The position numbers and the translations under genes were made by a program. Under the pieces are notes generated by a model. The model did not search any database. It saw nothing but the letters and a program-made list of their open reading frames with translations, and was not told where the DNA came from. Positions 1 to 12,991 of a stretch of DNA of 64,000 nt are shown here, piece by piece. The DNA lies in NCBI GenBank assembly GCA_964036315.1, contig OZ038478.1, positions 149,085,683-149,149,682 on the forward strand. Direction: 5' to 3'. The DNA is from Acanthosepion esculentum (taxonomy: Eukaryota > Mollusca > Cephalopoda > Sepiida > Sepiidae). The stretch's first letter is position 1; each line of letters opens with the position of its first letter.

Positions 1-719
1 TGAATCATTAATGTTATGTACCATTAGCTTATTAAGGACTGTTTAGTTTGATGCTTTGTGAGCTCATCCTGAATCCAAGAGATTTAACGTCACTAGGGAT
101 CAATGTTGAAGTGAATGCTTAAGAATTGTTTTTCACTTCAGGAATTTCAGGTTTCTCCTTATAAGGATCTAATAACAGACCCTTTGATAAATACGTTATA
201 GGCTATATTTTATGATTATTATTTGCATGAAAGATGTTTACAAGAAAAATGAAATGCTTAAACAATGCGCATTCGGGGATCTATTTACGGTTAATGATGT
301 TATGCTGAACAAAATAGAAATATAGAAGTTGCAAATTAGAGAGTAATTAATTACTCTGGCCATTCGGGTCAGGTTAAGACGAATTTGTCAAAGAAAGTAT
401 TTAAATAAAGGAAGATGAAGAAATATATTAAAGGAAATGAATCAATTTGGGAATATGAGTTAATGTTAAACAGGAGAGAAAGTTATCGCATATAAGGGTG
501 AGAAATAAAAATTTAAATTAATACAAACGTAATAAGCATGAAGCTTTGACACAACTAAAATCGATAAAATTGAAAAACGAAAGTGTTGGTGAGAGAAATC
601 AAATACGTGGTTGTATACATTCTTCTTTTTTAATCAAGTAATGAATTAGAAAAAAGAATTTATGCGGAAGAATGAAAAGCATAATGGAAAAGTAAGAAAT
701 GGTTTATTGTTGATGTATA
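1..719. other. AT-rich sequence, nothing recognised
   Basis: I see no open frame of meaningful length, no repeat and no motif that I can name. The base composition matches the other gene-free parts of the window. Confidence 0.6.
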
Positions 720-1437
720 TTGGTTTGAACGGCCCAGTGCTCCATCCCAACCATTAGGCATGACGGTGGAAACATTATGCTTAGGGGCTATTTCTCTTCT
801 AAGAATACAGGGCTACTACACCAGGTCGAGGGAAAGGTGGATGGGGCCAAGTACAGGGAAATCTTGAGTTAAAACCTCCTTGCCTCGTCCAGGACACTGA
901 AGATGGATTGTGGATGGGTATTCCAGCATGACAATGACCCAAAGCATACGGCTAATGCGACAAAGGAGTGGCTCAAGAAGAAGCACATTAAGGTAATGGA
1001 GTGGCCTATTCAGTCTCCGGACCTTAATACTTTTAAGAATCTGTGGAGGGAGATGAAGCTTTGAGTTGACCAACGGCAAACTACAAACTTTAAAGATTTA
1101 GAGTGGATCTGCAAAGAGGATGGGCAACCCCCACCCGGGATCTGTAAAAGGTTGATAAGCAACTACAGGAAACGACTGGCTGCTGTGCTTACCAACAAGT
1201 TTTTTTTCACCAAATATGTTAAGTTTTGCTACGGGGTGAAATACTTATTTTTTCAATAAAAGGAAGTAAATGTTTACAAATGGATAAAATATGAATTTCT
1301 AGAATATTTTTTAAATTCTATCTCCCAATTTCAAGAGGGACCTACCTTGAAAATTATAGACCATTCCCATTTTTGAATGGTGGCAAACAAAGAAAATCAG
1401 CAGGGGATGAAATACTTATTTTCCCCAATATTTAAAT
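720..1437 (+). mobile_element. 5'-truncated Tc1/mariner (DD34E-type) relic
   Basis: This is the C-terminal half of a Tc1-like transposase (DDE_3 family, cut-and-paste transposition) plus its 3' end. From about position 903 the plus strand reads [20 protein letters not shown], then [12 protein letters not shown] and NLWREMK, followed by a stop near 1062. More transposase sequence continues to about 1250 (NYRKRLAAVLTNK). The second catalytic aspartate in QHDND is kept. The third acidic residue, normally E in the ENLW motif 34 residues later, reads K, so the copy is dead. The 3' end carries the GGGGATGAAATACTTATTTT block at 1405-1424, typical of this Tc1 terminal inverted repeat. A related block at 1240-1250 lies just after the coding part. 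The DNA-binding half, the first aspartate and the left terminal repeat are missing. The element at 41600-42970 looks like the same family. Confidence 0.85.
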
Positions 1438-3241
1438 TTGCATATATATATATTTATTTCTATGAAAATATTCCAAATGTTTGATCATGATTTTATTACA
1501 CGTGGGTGTTTCCCAGTACAAGACAACCTTAACCTCTGAAATTCATGTGTCAACCGCGGTCCATCTTCCTTATTCACATAGTAATCTCTTATTTCAATAT
1601 CCTCTTACATTCCAGTCACAAATGTCATTCTGTAAACTTCATTATAAAATTAATTAATTATAAGAGTTATCTATCATTGTTTTTATTAAATAATTACTAA
1701 AGAATGTGAAATGGGAAAAGAAAGGAAAAAATCTCCATACCTGAAATAATGCGCTCAGAATAAAATAAGATAATAAAATAATGAAAATGTAACATTTAAT
1801 TATGAAAATATCGGCAGAATTAAAGCGAGGGAACAACATATACACCGTCAGCCAAAATTCTGGGTAGCCGATAGCTACAATAATTTATAATATCCATACA
1901 TGTTTCAATTTTATTAATTTTAACTAAGCTAGCAGTATGAGACTATTTAACCCATTATTTCATGACATCCAACTTTTTAGAGAGCGGTTTACATATTTTT
2001 TTTAAAATCCAGTAATCACAAAAATGTATATAAGACAAAAAGTGGTAACATATGAAGAAACATTTATGCAGTAATGCATTAATTTCATTATGTTTATGAT
2101 TATTGAATATATGATGAAACCATTCATAAAGAGAAAGTCCTGCTGATTCGAATAAAAAGGAAAGATCATTCAATATTTACGCAATTCTGCGAAACGAAGA
2201 GTGTTAATGAAGGAGGAAAAGTGAATTAGAATCAATTGTTTCTTAATAAAGAGACAGAGAAAAAACAGGACATTAATTGAGAAAGAATTTAAGTGTGGAA
2301 GAAATAAATTTAGGCGTGGTGAAAATTGAGAATCAGGAGATAAGTAGTATTCTTTGCGTGGATTACAGATCCATATATGCCTTGCTCTTCATTATTAAAT
2401 AAAAGAACGAAAAGTAATTTCAGAATCTGATACACATGTAAATTCTAATTTTGTTTTTATGATAATTTATATAAGTAAAAGAAAAATATATTTAAAACTC
2501 GGACATAAAGAATGAATAGATAAAACCAAAGATCAATAATAGGCAGTTTCTCACTTAAACACAGATAAAAATATGTACTGAAGATCTAAAATGTAAATTT
2601 CTTCATCAACACTTTCATTGAGAGGCGAATATTTCCATTACAACATAAATTGCCTATTATTTAAATCAATGGCAACTAAATTCATAAAATTGCATATGCA
2701 CATTTTGATATCTATGAAAATTTTGAAAATATTAATATGAATATTGTACAGTAGATAATGATACATTAATAACTGTCCTATGTCATTCTGAATGGATTTA
2801 AAAAAAAGAATTTACAAAAAACTGATAATATTATTTTTCATTAGCAATAAATGTAAATAAATAAATTAATGTACATCACGGCTTCAGGTTTTTATATATA
2901 TTTATTATTATTTTCTGTCATTTTTTAAGTTTATTTACCGGCCACCTTTGCGTGGTATATTGATCCAGTGGGTAAAAAATAAGTCAGCCGACAGAGGATA
3001 GCATCGGAAACATAACTTGCATCGCACGCACACGCACATTTTACCTGAAGAGTGTCGTGCCTTCTCTTTACAGAGTATCTCATTTATATAACAATTATTA
3101 TGGAATATACTAAATTACCTATTTGGAAAATCCAATTAAAGTTTGATTATACATTTTGGGGGCGTTTGCGTTTTTGGTTTGGGACGCAAGGGGCAGACAA
3201 CTCACATATTTAACCTAATATTTTTATTCATAAACACACAC

Positions 3242-3242
<1 letters not shown>
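1438..3242. other. AT-rich gene-free DNA
   Basis: Short open frames here (for example 1654-1845 and 1955-2173, minus) have AT-driven composition and no family motif. A slightly more GC-rich patch at about 2938-3065 may be an old repeat that I cannot name. Confidence 0.5.

Positions 3243-3284
<42 letters not shown>
3243..3284. repeat. (TA)n microsatellite
   Basis: An uninterrupted TA dinucleotide run directly upstream of the decayed PLE. Confidence 0.97.
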
Positions 3285-3286
<2 letters not shown>

Positions 3287-3294
3287 CAACGTAT

Positions 3295-4250
3295 CATTAT
3301 TGAAACAAATTGTAAAATTCCATAAAAATGATGATCCCCTCCGACCTATTCTTTACGTAGACACTTACACCTGCATACTACTTATGCAAACCATTAACAA
3401 ATTAATTACTCTATACCTCCCAAGTAAATATTTCATTAACTCAATAAACGAATTTGTAAAGATTCTTCATTCTGTAAAACCAAACAGCCAGATAATCGCA
3501 TCTTTAGATGTACAAATTTGATTTACTAATGTCCCCGTCCATGATGCTATTGACATCATTATCCGTGATGCATACAATCAAATTTCTCTCCTGTACATTA
3601 ATATTAAACCCATTATTTAGTAAATATTATTAACAAGTACCATTCAATTACATTTTCATATGCCCCTAGGCAATATTTATACGCAAATAGACGGTATCGA
3701 GATGGGATTCCTTTAGGCCCCTTTTTTCTAATTATTATACGGCACATTTAGAAAATAAAATACTTAATGACACTAATAAACCTCCTATATATGTAAGGTC
3801 CATAGATGATATTTTCATTATAGCTAAAACTATTGTTCAAATTACACAGCTTAAAAACAAATTTGAAATCACCCCTTCCTCGAATTTGCACTAGAACTCA
3901 ACATAAATAATAACATTCCTTTTCTTGATATGCTTATTAATAATTTACCACTTCTCTATTTTAGAAAACCCACGAGCATTAACTCGTGTCTTCTTAATTT
4001 TAACAGTAACTGCCCACATAATTTAACTGTTATAAAAAAAAAACTTAATCCAAAGCACGCAAATGATATCTTCTTCCTAAGCCATATGATATAAATAATT
4101 ACATAACATCAAACAAACACACATTAATAATGGATTCCCTAATTCCGTCATTGAACAACATATTAAAATCTATCTGAATAAACTTAACATTATTACTAAC
4201 AAAATCGATAATATTAATAATAATTTTAATCACAATGACATATGACAGCG
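3295..4250 (+). pseudogene. Decayed Penelope-like element reverse transcriptase
   Basis: Three plus-strand frames together give the order of a PLE reverse transcriptase. First comes a DDPLRPILY block with LPSKYFINSINEFVKIL and IIASLDVQ (about 3328-3525), then FTNVPVHDAIDIIIRDAYNQ after a stop. Near 3690-3830 come DGIEMGFPLGP and PPIYVRSIDDIFII, where the catalytic YVDD is read as SIDD. A later piece (about 3965-4040) resembles KPTSINSC. In PLEs this protein copies the element RNA into the genome together with a GIY-YIG endonuclease. No endonuclease is visible here. Multiple stops and frame changes show an old, inactive copy. It resembles the better preserved copy at 18690-20723, which shares the SLDV, NVPVS and KPTSINSC blocks. 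Confidence 0.8.
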
Positions 4251-4990
4251 TGGTAGACAGGTATAATGGGGGCAAGAACCTAGGGGAATATAAATTTCCT
4301 ACACTCTTTCAAATATATCTAATATCGAGAAAAATACAATTGTGAGGCGAACATTCAGATTCATAATTGTTGGTATGTAAGTCTACGCAAAACTATATAA
4401 TTGCGGAGTTATAACGTATAAAAAATCTCCATGAGGTCGTGACATTAACCATACCCAAAGAGTTACCCTATTTTGGTGAATTATACAAAAATCATCTCGC
4501 AAGGAAGATAATTCATAGCAAAATAATAATATAGTTTTTTAAAAAATACCCATAATTATAAAGATTTGCATAAGAGTAATTCATAACATTTGCCATTTGA
4601 GATATCATATATAAATATGGAATAACATAAAAATATGATACTCCATGATACTTTTATATATCTATGTAAATATATACTAAAATATGCAGAATCAAACTTG
4701 ACATTAGTTCTTATAAATATGTAGCAAAATAGTAATACATATAAATAGAACAATGATGAAATTCCCGCCATAAACAAAGTCCTCACGATTATTTCTCAAT
4801 ATAGTTATTGATGTTAGAAGATTAACGTTGATTCAGACACGGAAAAAAACATTATACCCCCATATTATGCATGTAATTGCTTATTAAGTAAGTTAATCAA
4901 AATGTCCATTTAACATTTTTAAAATGTATGCATGATTTTCGGAGTTACTTTCTTTTTTCACATCGAAAGATATGGGAATTTTTCAAAATG

Positions 4991-4998
<8 letters not shown>
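4251..4998. other. AT-rich gene-free DNA
   Basis: Between the PLE relic and the next microsatellite I see only AT-rich sequence. The minus open frame at 4556-4786 has no recognisable motif. Confidence 0.5.

Positions 4999-5068
<70 letters not shown>
4999..5068. repeat. (TA)n microsatellite
   Basis: A 70-bp TA run. It creates open frames encoding IYIYIY that are not genes. Confidence 0.97.
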
Positions 5069-5071
<3 letters not shown>

Positions 5072-5500
5072 AGAATGTCTGATGACAGGATGCCCAAGAT
5101 CCTAATGTACACACAGTTAGATCAAATCTAGAGGAATCTAGAACGCCCATGCCTAAGTTAAAAAGACAAGCTGAAAACCAACTTGTCAGCAGTCAATATA
5201 CCACATAACACCCTTGAGCGCTGAGCCCTGGAGCGGGTAAAATGGAAACCAACGAGTTTCAGTGTACTCAGCAGTTTTCACTCTGCTTGTCTGAATTCTT
5301 CAAGAAGCGAGAGCAAGATCTAAAATGTCAGCCAATCTAACAGTGATCTCATCTCTCCATCCTCCCACTTGCTCCATATGTGGTCTCCTTTGTAAATCAC
5401 TAGCGGATCTTAAATGGCATTTAAGATTATCGCACAAAATTTCAGAACTGAATCAACTAAGCTGTCAGATCCTCACACGTCGAAACCGACCCGATAATCC
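5069..5500 (+). pseudogene. LINE 3' end with C-terminal C2H2 zinc finger
   Basis: The plus strand from about 5077 reads RMSDDRMPKILMYTQL. After stops it continues with KDKLKTNLSAVNIP and ALERVKWKPT. This order is typical of the C-terminal tail after the reverse transcriptase in many non-LTR retrotransposon ORF2 proteins. In another frame, from 5325, the reading continues to a C2H2 zinc finger (CSICGLLCKSLADLKWHLR, then LSH) with spacing Cys-x2-Cys-x12-His-x4-His, at about 5376-5441. Such fingers close the ORF2 of several LINE families. At least two stops and one frame change lie between the two parts, so this is a relic. The piece is bounded on both sides by (TA)n tracts. The reading could be wrong if the finger belongs to a separate gag-like protein, but the position after the tail argues against that. 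Confidence 0.7.

Positions 5501-5578
<78 letters not shown>
5500..5578. repeat. (TA)n microsatellite
   Basis: A nearly 80-bp TA run directly after the LINE tail. Confidence 0.97.
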
Positions 5579-5581
<3 letters not shown>

Positions 5582-8329
5582 GCTTAATATGCGTATAAGT
5601 ATGTGTACATATTAATATGGATTTAATTTAATGTGACGTTTTAATTTAAACAAAAATGTTTAAAATGCACAACTGACGCTTCTGTTATTGTATTGACTAC
5701 AATAAAAAAATTATAAAGCTTACTATAAAATACAGAAGCCACACCATTTTTCATATTTCTATTCATTTACAAATGCCATAGTAATAATAACCACCTTACC
5801 TTGTTATGTATTTGTCCTGCTCGGATTCTATACATCGATAGTCATCTGAAAATCAAAAGAGTACGAAATATATACGTATTGCAGACTTAATTATAGAGAT
5901 ATGCGAAATATTCAAAGCAACTACATGAAAGCAAACATGACGTGTATCTGGAGTTCAGATATCTTAAATGAAAGGAATTACTAGGGAATTATCTTTATAT
6001 CATCGCATTTATTTGGTTTTAAACGCCAAGATTAAGTCACAAATTCAATCATCATTATATATAAACATATAATGCCTGATGCGAATCCGACGGAATGAGA
6101 AATACGTACGACAATGCCGTACATTTTCATATTTCGCCAACTGACCGCTATCATCAGACGAGTAATTTATTGTAAATGTATAAAATATACATTAGCGTAA
6201 CAAAACTTGATTTTCGTGAACGATTAATTTGACTTTGAAATTTTCATTTTAAAATATTTTTAAATAATTTCAAACCTTTCTAATTTGTTATAATTTTGTA
6301 GTCACTATTCCAAATTATTTATAATTTAATAAAAATAATGTATAAACTGCAAAAGTTCTTACTGAGATACGAGTTGCTAACCGTATCCAGTAACTTATCT
6401 TTGTCGATATATTAGTAAGGCGTCATCAATATAGCTAAAGTATTCTGCATTTTTGGGAAAGATATTTTAAAGTCAGTCGAATTCTAAGAAAGACATGCTA
6501 AAACGCAACTGATGAGAGATACTATATAATATGTTCTTTGTTAAAATTTATTTATTTTTGTAATAAGACGAGGAAATCCCATGACAATGTATATCGAAAG
6601 ATAGTTTTTTTATTTTTGAATTTGTGAATTATTACATTAGGAAGTATAAACAATTGTCACCTTGTATTTTCGAATGTAATTTAAGTATTTTTTCAATTTA
6701 TAATACACAAGCTGTTGATAAGACTTACATAATTTTTATGGAATCTTCACAAAAAGCGTTATTTTTTTCTTTTAAACAAATTTGAGTGTTTCGTTTGTGT
6801 GATGGGATAAGCTACAGATTTTAGAAATTTTGGAGAGATATTCGATTAATCTTAACCAGGAATTCGTTTCCCTTTTAGTAGATTTTATTTGATTTGATTC
6901 ATCTTGTGTCAACTTACTCATTCATTTTCACTCAGTTTTGTAACCATAAACCTGAGAGTGGTTAAAGTGAGATACTGTCTTTTTACGTATTATCCATAAC
7001 GACAATTTCGCCCAATTTATATTAAGTGGTTATGCATAAATAGCTAATGTTACAGTTATTTTAATTACATTTATATTTTTCATAATTGTTTTGTTTTTCT
7101 ATTTTTATTTATTTGGATATTTAATCTACTGGATAAAGAAATTTTCGACATCATTGTCGTTTGGTTTGGCAATTTGCTTTTCGCGTCTATGATATTGTAA
7201 TGCGTGTTCGTAGAGCATTTATCTATTGTACATTTAACCATTCAAGACAAAACAACGAGACTCAAATTGTAGATCAACAAATAAAATATATATTGAAACA
7301 ATAACATACAAAACAATTATGCAATGATGTGTAATAATTAAGGGAGAAAAAGTTGTTCCCCTTCAACTATATTCTGATTAAGATTGAATGTTCGAAAGAA
7401 TTTTTTTTCAATACGAATGTTCAGGATTCTATATTGAATACAGTTTGGTGTTACAATAGAATACAGTTAATTAAGAAGTGGGTTGTTTTGAGAAATTAAT
7501 AGAATGCTGGTTCATGAAATTGGCCGAGTCACAGAGAGAGATATGTATAATGTGTTACAAAAATCTGTATGTGGGTGCGTTGTGAGTAAAGTCGTGGATT
7601 TGTGTGGACAGGCGAAAATAGCTGGACTTTACTGACGGCTGTGGAAAAATTGATTCGTTTAAGGCTGATGGTAGGCTCCCAGCGAAAACGCGAGAAAAGT
7701 TGATTTAGCCCTAGAGTGTTTGATTGTTTAAAATTCGACCAATCAATAACAGGGAAACATGTGAGCAAGTTCACGACGGCAACATTCAAAGTGATGACTG
7801 CGATTGCTGAATTGTCTTATAGAAAGGAAGGGTTAATTTACTAGACAATCACAGACGAATAAATTGTGGCGTGGAAAGCGTATCAGTCGCTACAACATCA
7901 CTAGTTGTTTTTTTAGAACGAACGCTGACTTCAAGCAAAACATGAAGAATTGAAGTTCTGTAGTGTACAAAGTTACACTTGGTTGTTTATTGACGAATGT
8001 TGTTCGTACTGTATCATTTAATTGACTGTCTGCTCATCGATTACGTCAAACTTTAGAAAACCTATCGCAAGAATTACTGTTTATTATAAAAACTATTTGT
8101 CCTATTCCGAAATCCGTCAAATTATTTTTGGACCGTAACTCACGAAGTTCAAAATTCTGTGTTTACTTTTCTGTTTAACATCTACTGTTACAGATTTTAA
8201 TAAAAAATGTTTATTTTCTTTAAATGAATTGCTTTTATTCCATATCGATATTGTGGAGAAGGCTGAATGAAAACCCGAATGTATGGTAAATGTATCAGAT
8301 AACGTAAAAGTATCCAGTCGAGTATTATA
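5579..8329. other. Gene-free DNA, 2.7 kb
   Basis: I find no coding family, tandem array or terminal repeat. A patch at 6070-6180 holds a CTGATGA...GAAA pair on the minus strand, discussed among the rejected items. The open frames at 7529-7789 and 8117-8344 (minus) show no known motif. Confidence 0.45.
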
Positions 8330-9225
8330 AAATATGATGTACATATTCTACTATTCAGCTTTAGAGAGCCACAGTCATTGGACGACTGGAGCCAAAGTGA
8401 CTGCTGAGTTGAATAATCATCTGAATAGTCCAGTTTCTACTAAAATTGTTCGTCGTGAGCTCTATAAGGCTGCACATCATGGAAGCGCTGCCGTAAGCAA
8501 ACCTCTTCTCTTCACTCGTAACATTCAGAAGAGGTTGAAGTGGGGCAGAGATCACAATGTCTGGTCTGCAGACCAATGAAAGCAAGTCATATTCTCAGAT
8601 GAGTCCGGTATTTATCTTTTTCCAACTTCAGGGCGAGTGGAGGCAGCCCAAAGAAGCTTACAACCCTAACTCCTTCTTCCAACAGTGAAGCATGGAGGTG
8701 GATCAGTGATAGTTTGGGCCGCCATATCATGGAAATGTCTCAGTCCAATAGTTGCCCTGTATTGTAGAATCAACAGCAAAGATTACCTGAACATTTTGGG
8801 AGATCATGTACATCCACTGGCCCAGACTTTATTCTGTAATGGTGACTGCCTCTTCCAAGACGATAATGCTCCAAAACTTACCGCTCGAGTGATTAAGAAT
8901 TGGTATGAAGAGCATGAAAGTGAGCTATAACACATGGAGTGGCCTCCCCAATCTCCAGATATCAATACTACTGAACATTTGTGGTGCATTTTAGAGCGAG
9001 AAGCCGCTATCCTCCACCGCCGTGTCGTAAAGACCTGGAGCAGGTGTTAATGGAAGAACGGCTGAAAATTATTCTGGATGAAGTCAGGAAGCTGTATGAT
9101 CCCATTCCTAGTCGTATTAATGATATATGTGAGTCTAAAGGAGGACCAACTCCATATTACATACATTTTCTTTGAATTTAACAAGTGTTTCAATTATTTT
9201 GTCCAACCCCTGTATATGCTCATCA
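8330..9225 (+). mobile_element. 5'-truncated Tc1/mariner relic with D-D36E spacing
   Basis: This is a transposase of the Tc1/mariner superfamily (DDE_3 catalytic domain). The plus strand encodes part of the DNA-binding region (VSTKIVRRELYKAA, about 8430), then KWGRDHNVWSADQ, a stop at 8577, and VIFSDESGIYLFP with the first catalytic D. Next come VKHGGGSVIVWAAIS (8680 on), LFQDDNAPKLTA with the second D, and MEWPPQSPDINTTEHLW with the third acid E. There are 36 residues between the second D and the E if the stop at 8927 is counted as one position. The 3' end at 9176-9214 has TTATTTTGTCCAACCCCTGT, a terminal repeat seen in such elements. No matching left repeat is visible upstream, so the copy is 5'-truncated. 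All three catalytic acids survive, but three stops or frame shifts make it inactive. It differs clearly from the copies at 720 and 41600. Confidence 0.88.
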
Positions 9226-10109
9226 TCTGTTTTCTCCTTGACTCCTGTTCTTTTTTAGTTCTCTATGTTTGTTCACTCTCAGTAAACACTTGACTCTTTG
9301 TGACTTTCATCTCCAAGTTTGGGGCGAAATTATTACACAAATAAATAATATTTTAAAATAATTTACAAGAGTTAAAATATAATTTATGCATTGGCTTCGA
9401 TGATAGGAAAGAAACGTAACACTTGCAAATTCAGTCATTTTTTTTTAAATTATAAAACTATTTACTCTATTATGCAAACAAGACTTTCAGTTTCTCTCTT
9501 AAAAGAAGACGAAGTTATTAAAATATAGTCTAATTCCCAAACAAAATAAAGTATTTGGCAGAATCTCACAATAATTCTAGCAAAAAAATCAGATATTTCC
9601 AGAATCACCATCTGAATACGAAATAAATAAATTTTGCGTGAAATTCTGGTTTCATGAGAACGTCTACATTAAACACTGAAACTGAAATCAGAAATTACAA
9701 CCGAATGAGGAAATGCGAATATAAACATGACGATATATTAATAATTCCCATTTGAATGATGCAATGGAGAATATGTAAATGACTCCGATAAGATTTCCAA
9801 TAGTGTTCTTCTAATTAGATTGTATAATGCAATTCATGTGTCATTTCTGTTAAACAGCTTAATAACACGGTTGTATCTTTTGTACGGAAAAAAAAAAAAT
9901 AAAAATAAGCTTATGACCTGTATCTCTGCTCAGAAACTATTAAGTATATTCTAACATTGACAATGTCAGAAAAAATGCATTTAACGATTTATTACTGACA
10001 GATCAAAACTGTTAATGATAGGATCCTGTGTATATGATCATTAACTTTCGATAAACTACATGATTTCAGAAAAGTATAATAATAATATAATAATATTAGT
10101 AAAATGCTA
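9226..10109. other. Gene-free DNA
   Basis: AT-rich sequence with no recognised feature apart from a short A run near 9890. Confidence 0.5.
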
Positions 10110-10840
10110 GCTCGCTATAAAACGCTTGCTAACTAGAAATAATCAAGACGACATACTTGAAAATTGGGTTGATTCAAACCCAGATTCTATGATGAATATC
10201 TAGAAACAATTGCCTATATTCTATCAGATTGCCCGATATTAGCATTCACCAACTATAAATTTCTTCATGACAGTCTGCACTAGAAAAACTGCAAAATCTA
10301 TTGGAGCAAACTGCAAGAAATTTAATGAACGTCGCCCAGACCATACTATGGAAACAGGACCGGTAGCAATTCTATGGGATTTTATAATTCTTACAGACAG
10401 AAGGGTTAAAGGTAATTGCCCAGAAAAAGTGATAAAATACTACTTGAAATTTCCAGTAGTCTGTAATAATGTTTTGAAGAACTTAAAAACTATCAAAATG
10501 CAACGATCTTGAAGTGGAAATCTAAATAATGTGGAACATGACGCCATCAATATTTCCAATTAAGATATTAGCCCTGGTTTTAATTGGAAAAGCTTCTGAT
10601 ATACTCATTGGAGTGATCTATGCCAGCCCAAGCATTACAGAAATACAACTATTTCTTCACATAGGTACAACCCACACCTTAAAAAGAGCTCTATTCTTAA
10701 AAAAGTGTTTGATCATAGGTTATTTTAGTTTCCACTTTTTTTTTTACAAATGTGTTCAGGGGAAAATATCATTATACCATTTGCGTTCTTTGGCATCTGT
10801 TTCGGGGACGGAAAAGATTAGTATAAAACTATAATAAGGC
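10110..10840 (+). pseudogene. R2-group-like LINE, 3' fragment (copy 1)
   Basis: The frame at 10267-10512 reads CTRKTAKSIGANCKKFNERR, then HTMETGPVAILWDFIILTDR. This matches the C-terminal part of the neighbouring copy at 12300-12780, which has the equivalent TVTILCNYTIDTNRTIKANR. A second frame at 10529-10690 gives the end of the protein (MWNMTPSIFPIKILALVLIG and TLKRALF). The stretch at about 10790-10830 (TCGGGGACGGAAAAGATTA) parallels the 3' untranslated end of copy 2. The family is a non-LTR retrotransposon of the kind annotated as type-1 R2-like, with a C-terminal endonuclease-type domain. Only the last ~700 bases remain, with several frame changes. That is the normal outcome of incomplete reverse transcription. 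Confidence 0.72.
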
Positions 10841-10846
10841 AATAAC

Positions 10847-12935
10847 ATGTCTCTCCACCATGTAAAAGTTCCTCACGTCTGTCCTGACGAACCGAACTTA
10901 CTCTTTTTCTTTAAGCAAACAGCATTCTTCCACTGGAACAGAAGGTATACAGGAGAGGTTCATATGGCTGCGAAAGATCAACTACTGATAAACAAAATGA
11001 TCCTGGAAAATTGTAGAAGACGACGTAGAAATCTTAGCGCAGCGTGGATTGATTATCTTTGATAATGTGCCACACTTTTGGATCCTTAAGATTTTGGAAA
11101 TTTACAAAATTTCCTCTGTGGTAGTAAATTTCCTAAATCACACCAGAGGCACCGCCATCTCCAACCGTCTTCAAGGAGATTCCTTCTCACCCATTCTGTT
11201 TTGTCTGTCCTTAATCCCCCTTACGCATGAACAAAAAAGCAATAGCTATGGATACAAACTAGACAAAAAATATTCAATCACCTACTCTACATGGATGATC
11301 TCAAACTCTTTGTCAAAAACAATAATGAGTTGAAGGGCATCCTCAATTTTGTTTCAGTGACGACATAAACATGGACTTCGGATTATATAAATATGCAAAA
11401 GTAACATTCAAGAAAGGGTAATTATAGAAACACCCTCAATAGATTTAGACTTTGACACAAGGATTAGGGAACTAGAACAAGAGGAAACCTATAAGTACCT
11501 AGGAATTAGCGAAGGAGATAATATACAACATACCCAAATGAAGGAGAATATAAGAAAGGAGAACTATAGACGTTTGCGTCTGGTACTAAATATGGAGCTG
11601 ATCTAAAAAACAGAATCTCAGCCATAAACACCTTGGCTGTCCATGTGGTGCAATACAGCTTTAACATCCTTAATTTGACCATAGCTGACATTAAGCGAAT
11701 GGGCGCCAAAACGAGAAAGCTCCTCACTTGCTACCGAATGCACCATCCCAAAGCTGATGATTGTCTGTATGTGCCCAGATGCGTAGGAGACAGATGATTA
11801 GTTCAGCTAGGACTGTCATACAAAACTACAAAATTGGTCTTCAAAGGTACCTGGAAACTACAGAAGACTGGATGATGATATGTGTCAAAGAACATGAAAG
11901 TAGTAAACGTCTTTATTCCGTATTAAAAGAATCCAACAAGTTCAAAATGGAGATTCAAATGGATTCAGCAATGCAAGTAAAGCACAATATACCGACTGAA
12001 GCTGCAAAATACATAAAAAAGAAATAAAATACAAATGCACTTTACCAAACAATGGCAATATAAACCGCTTCATGGTCGATAATATGCTCGTACCAGTCAA
12101 GTTGATGTATACAAGCCCCGTACCCATCAGTGACTACATAGTGCAGGGTTAAAGGCTGAAACGAAAGGTTTTCTCCTTGCTGCACAGGATCAGTGCTTGT
12201 TAACATTAAATTATCAAGCACACGTACTAAAATATGGTGTTAGCCCCAAAAATTAATCATCTTGTATCATGCTGGACGGTATTGGCACCCACTGAATATA
12301 AAACACGACATGACAGTGTTGGCCAACATCTGCACTGGAAAATCTGCAACTTCTACGGGAAGGAAACTGAAAGAAATTGGTATGAAAACCACCCAGACCT
12401 GGTTACGGATATAGGAACTGTTACAATTTTATGTAACTATACAATAGACACAAACAGAACCATCAAAGCTAATCGCCTTGATATCGTTATTAGAGGCTGC
12501 AACCAAAAGAATTTCCTCCTTATAGATAGGGCATTCCCTGCAGACTGCAATGTATCTTTGAATATCTTCTGAAATCTATCAAAATACATGGACCTTGAAA
12601 TCGAAATCTCGAAAGTGTGGCACATGGGAACATCAGGAATCCCTGTTACATTTGGAGCCCTCGCATTGTTTGGAAAAGAGTCCAATAAACTCATTGAAGA
12701 GATTCCTGGTTGCCCATGCTTTAAAGAAATACAAAAATATATTCTCAAGTGTACAGGCTACGCCTTACGAAGAGCTTAATTATGTAAATTATGTTTTGCC
12801 AATTTTGTCTTTTTTATTTATTTATTTTTAAATTGCTCAGTGAAAAATATCCTGATGCCATTTCTGACCTTGGGTCTTTGGGCGGGACCCGGAAAGAATT
12901 AAGTACACACCAGAAATCAAAGGAAACAAAACAAT
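10847..12935 (+). pseudogene. R2-group-like LINE, reverse transcriptase to 3' end (copy 2)
   Basis: This is a 5'-truncated copy read in several plus frames. In order it gives KDQLLINKMILENCRRRRRN and AAWIDY (10970-11055), FDNVPHFWILKILEIYKISS (11060 on), QGDSFSPILFCLSLIPLTHE (11180-11235) and, after a +1 shift, YMDDLKLFVKNN with an intact catalytic pair of aspartates (about 11287-11322). Next come YKYLGI (11490), NRISAINTLAVHVVQYSFNI (11610-11670), MGAKTRKLLTCYRMHHPKAD (11700-11758), GLQRYLETTEDWMM (11845-11885), then LLIDRAFPADCNVSL and IPVTFGALALFGK up to YALRRA before a stop at 12777. The last part is the endonuclease-like C-terminal domain of R2-type elements. The 3' untranslated region runs to 12935 and ends at an (AAT)n tail. 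About five frame shifts or stops make it inactive. Clade assignment is by remembered similarity, not by a search. Confidence 0.8.
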
Positions 12936-12939
12936 AATG

Positions 12940-12991
<52 letters not shown>

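Noticed and set aside
5077..5120. CTGATGA at about 5079 as a ribozyme core
   Set aside because: It codes for the SDD of the LINE tail, and no GAAA follows.
6070..6180. CTGATGATAGCGG...GGCGAAATATG on the minus strand
   Set aside because: The core and GAAA are present, but stem II is at best two pairs and no stem I or T-H cleavage site could be placed. It could be a decayed copy, but it is too weak to list.
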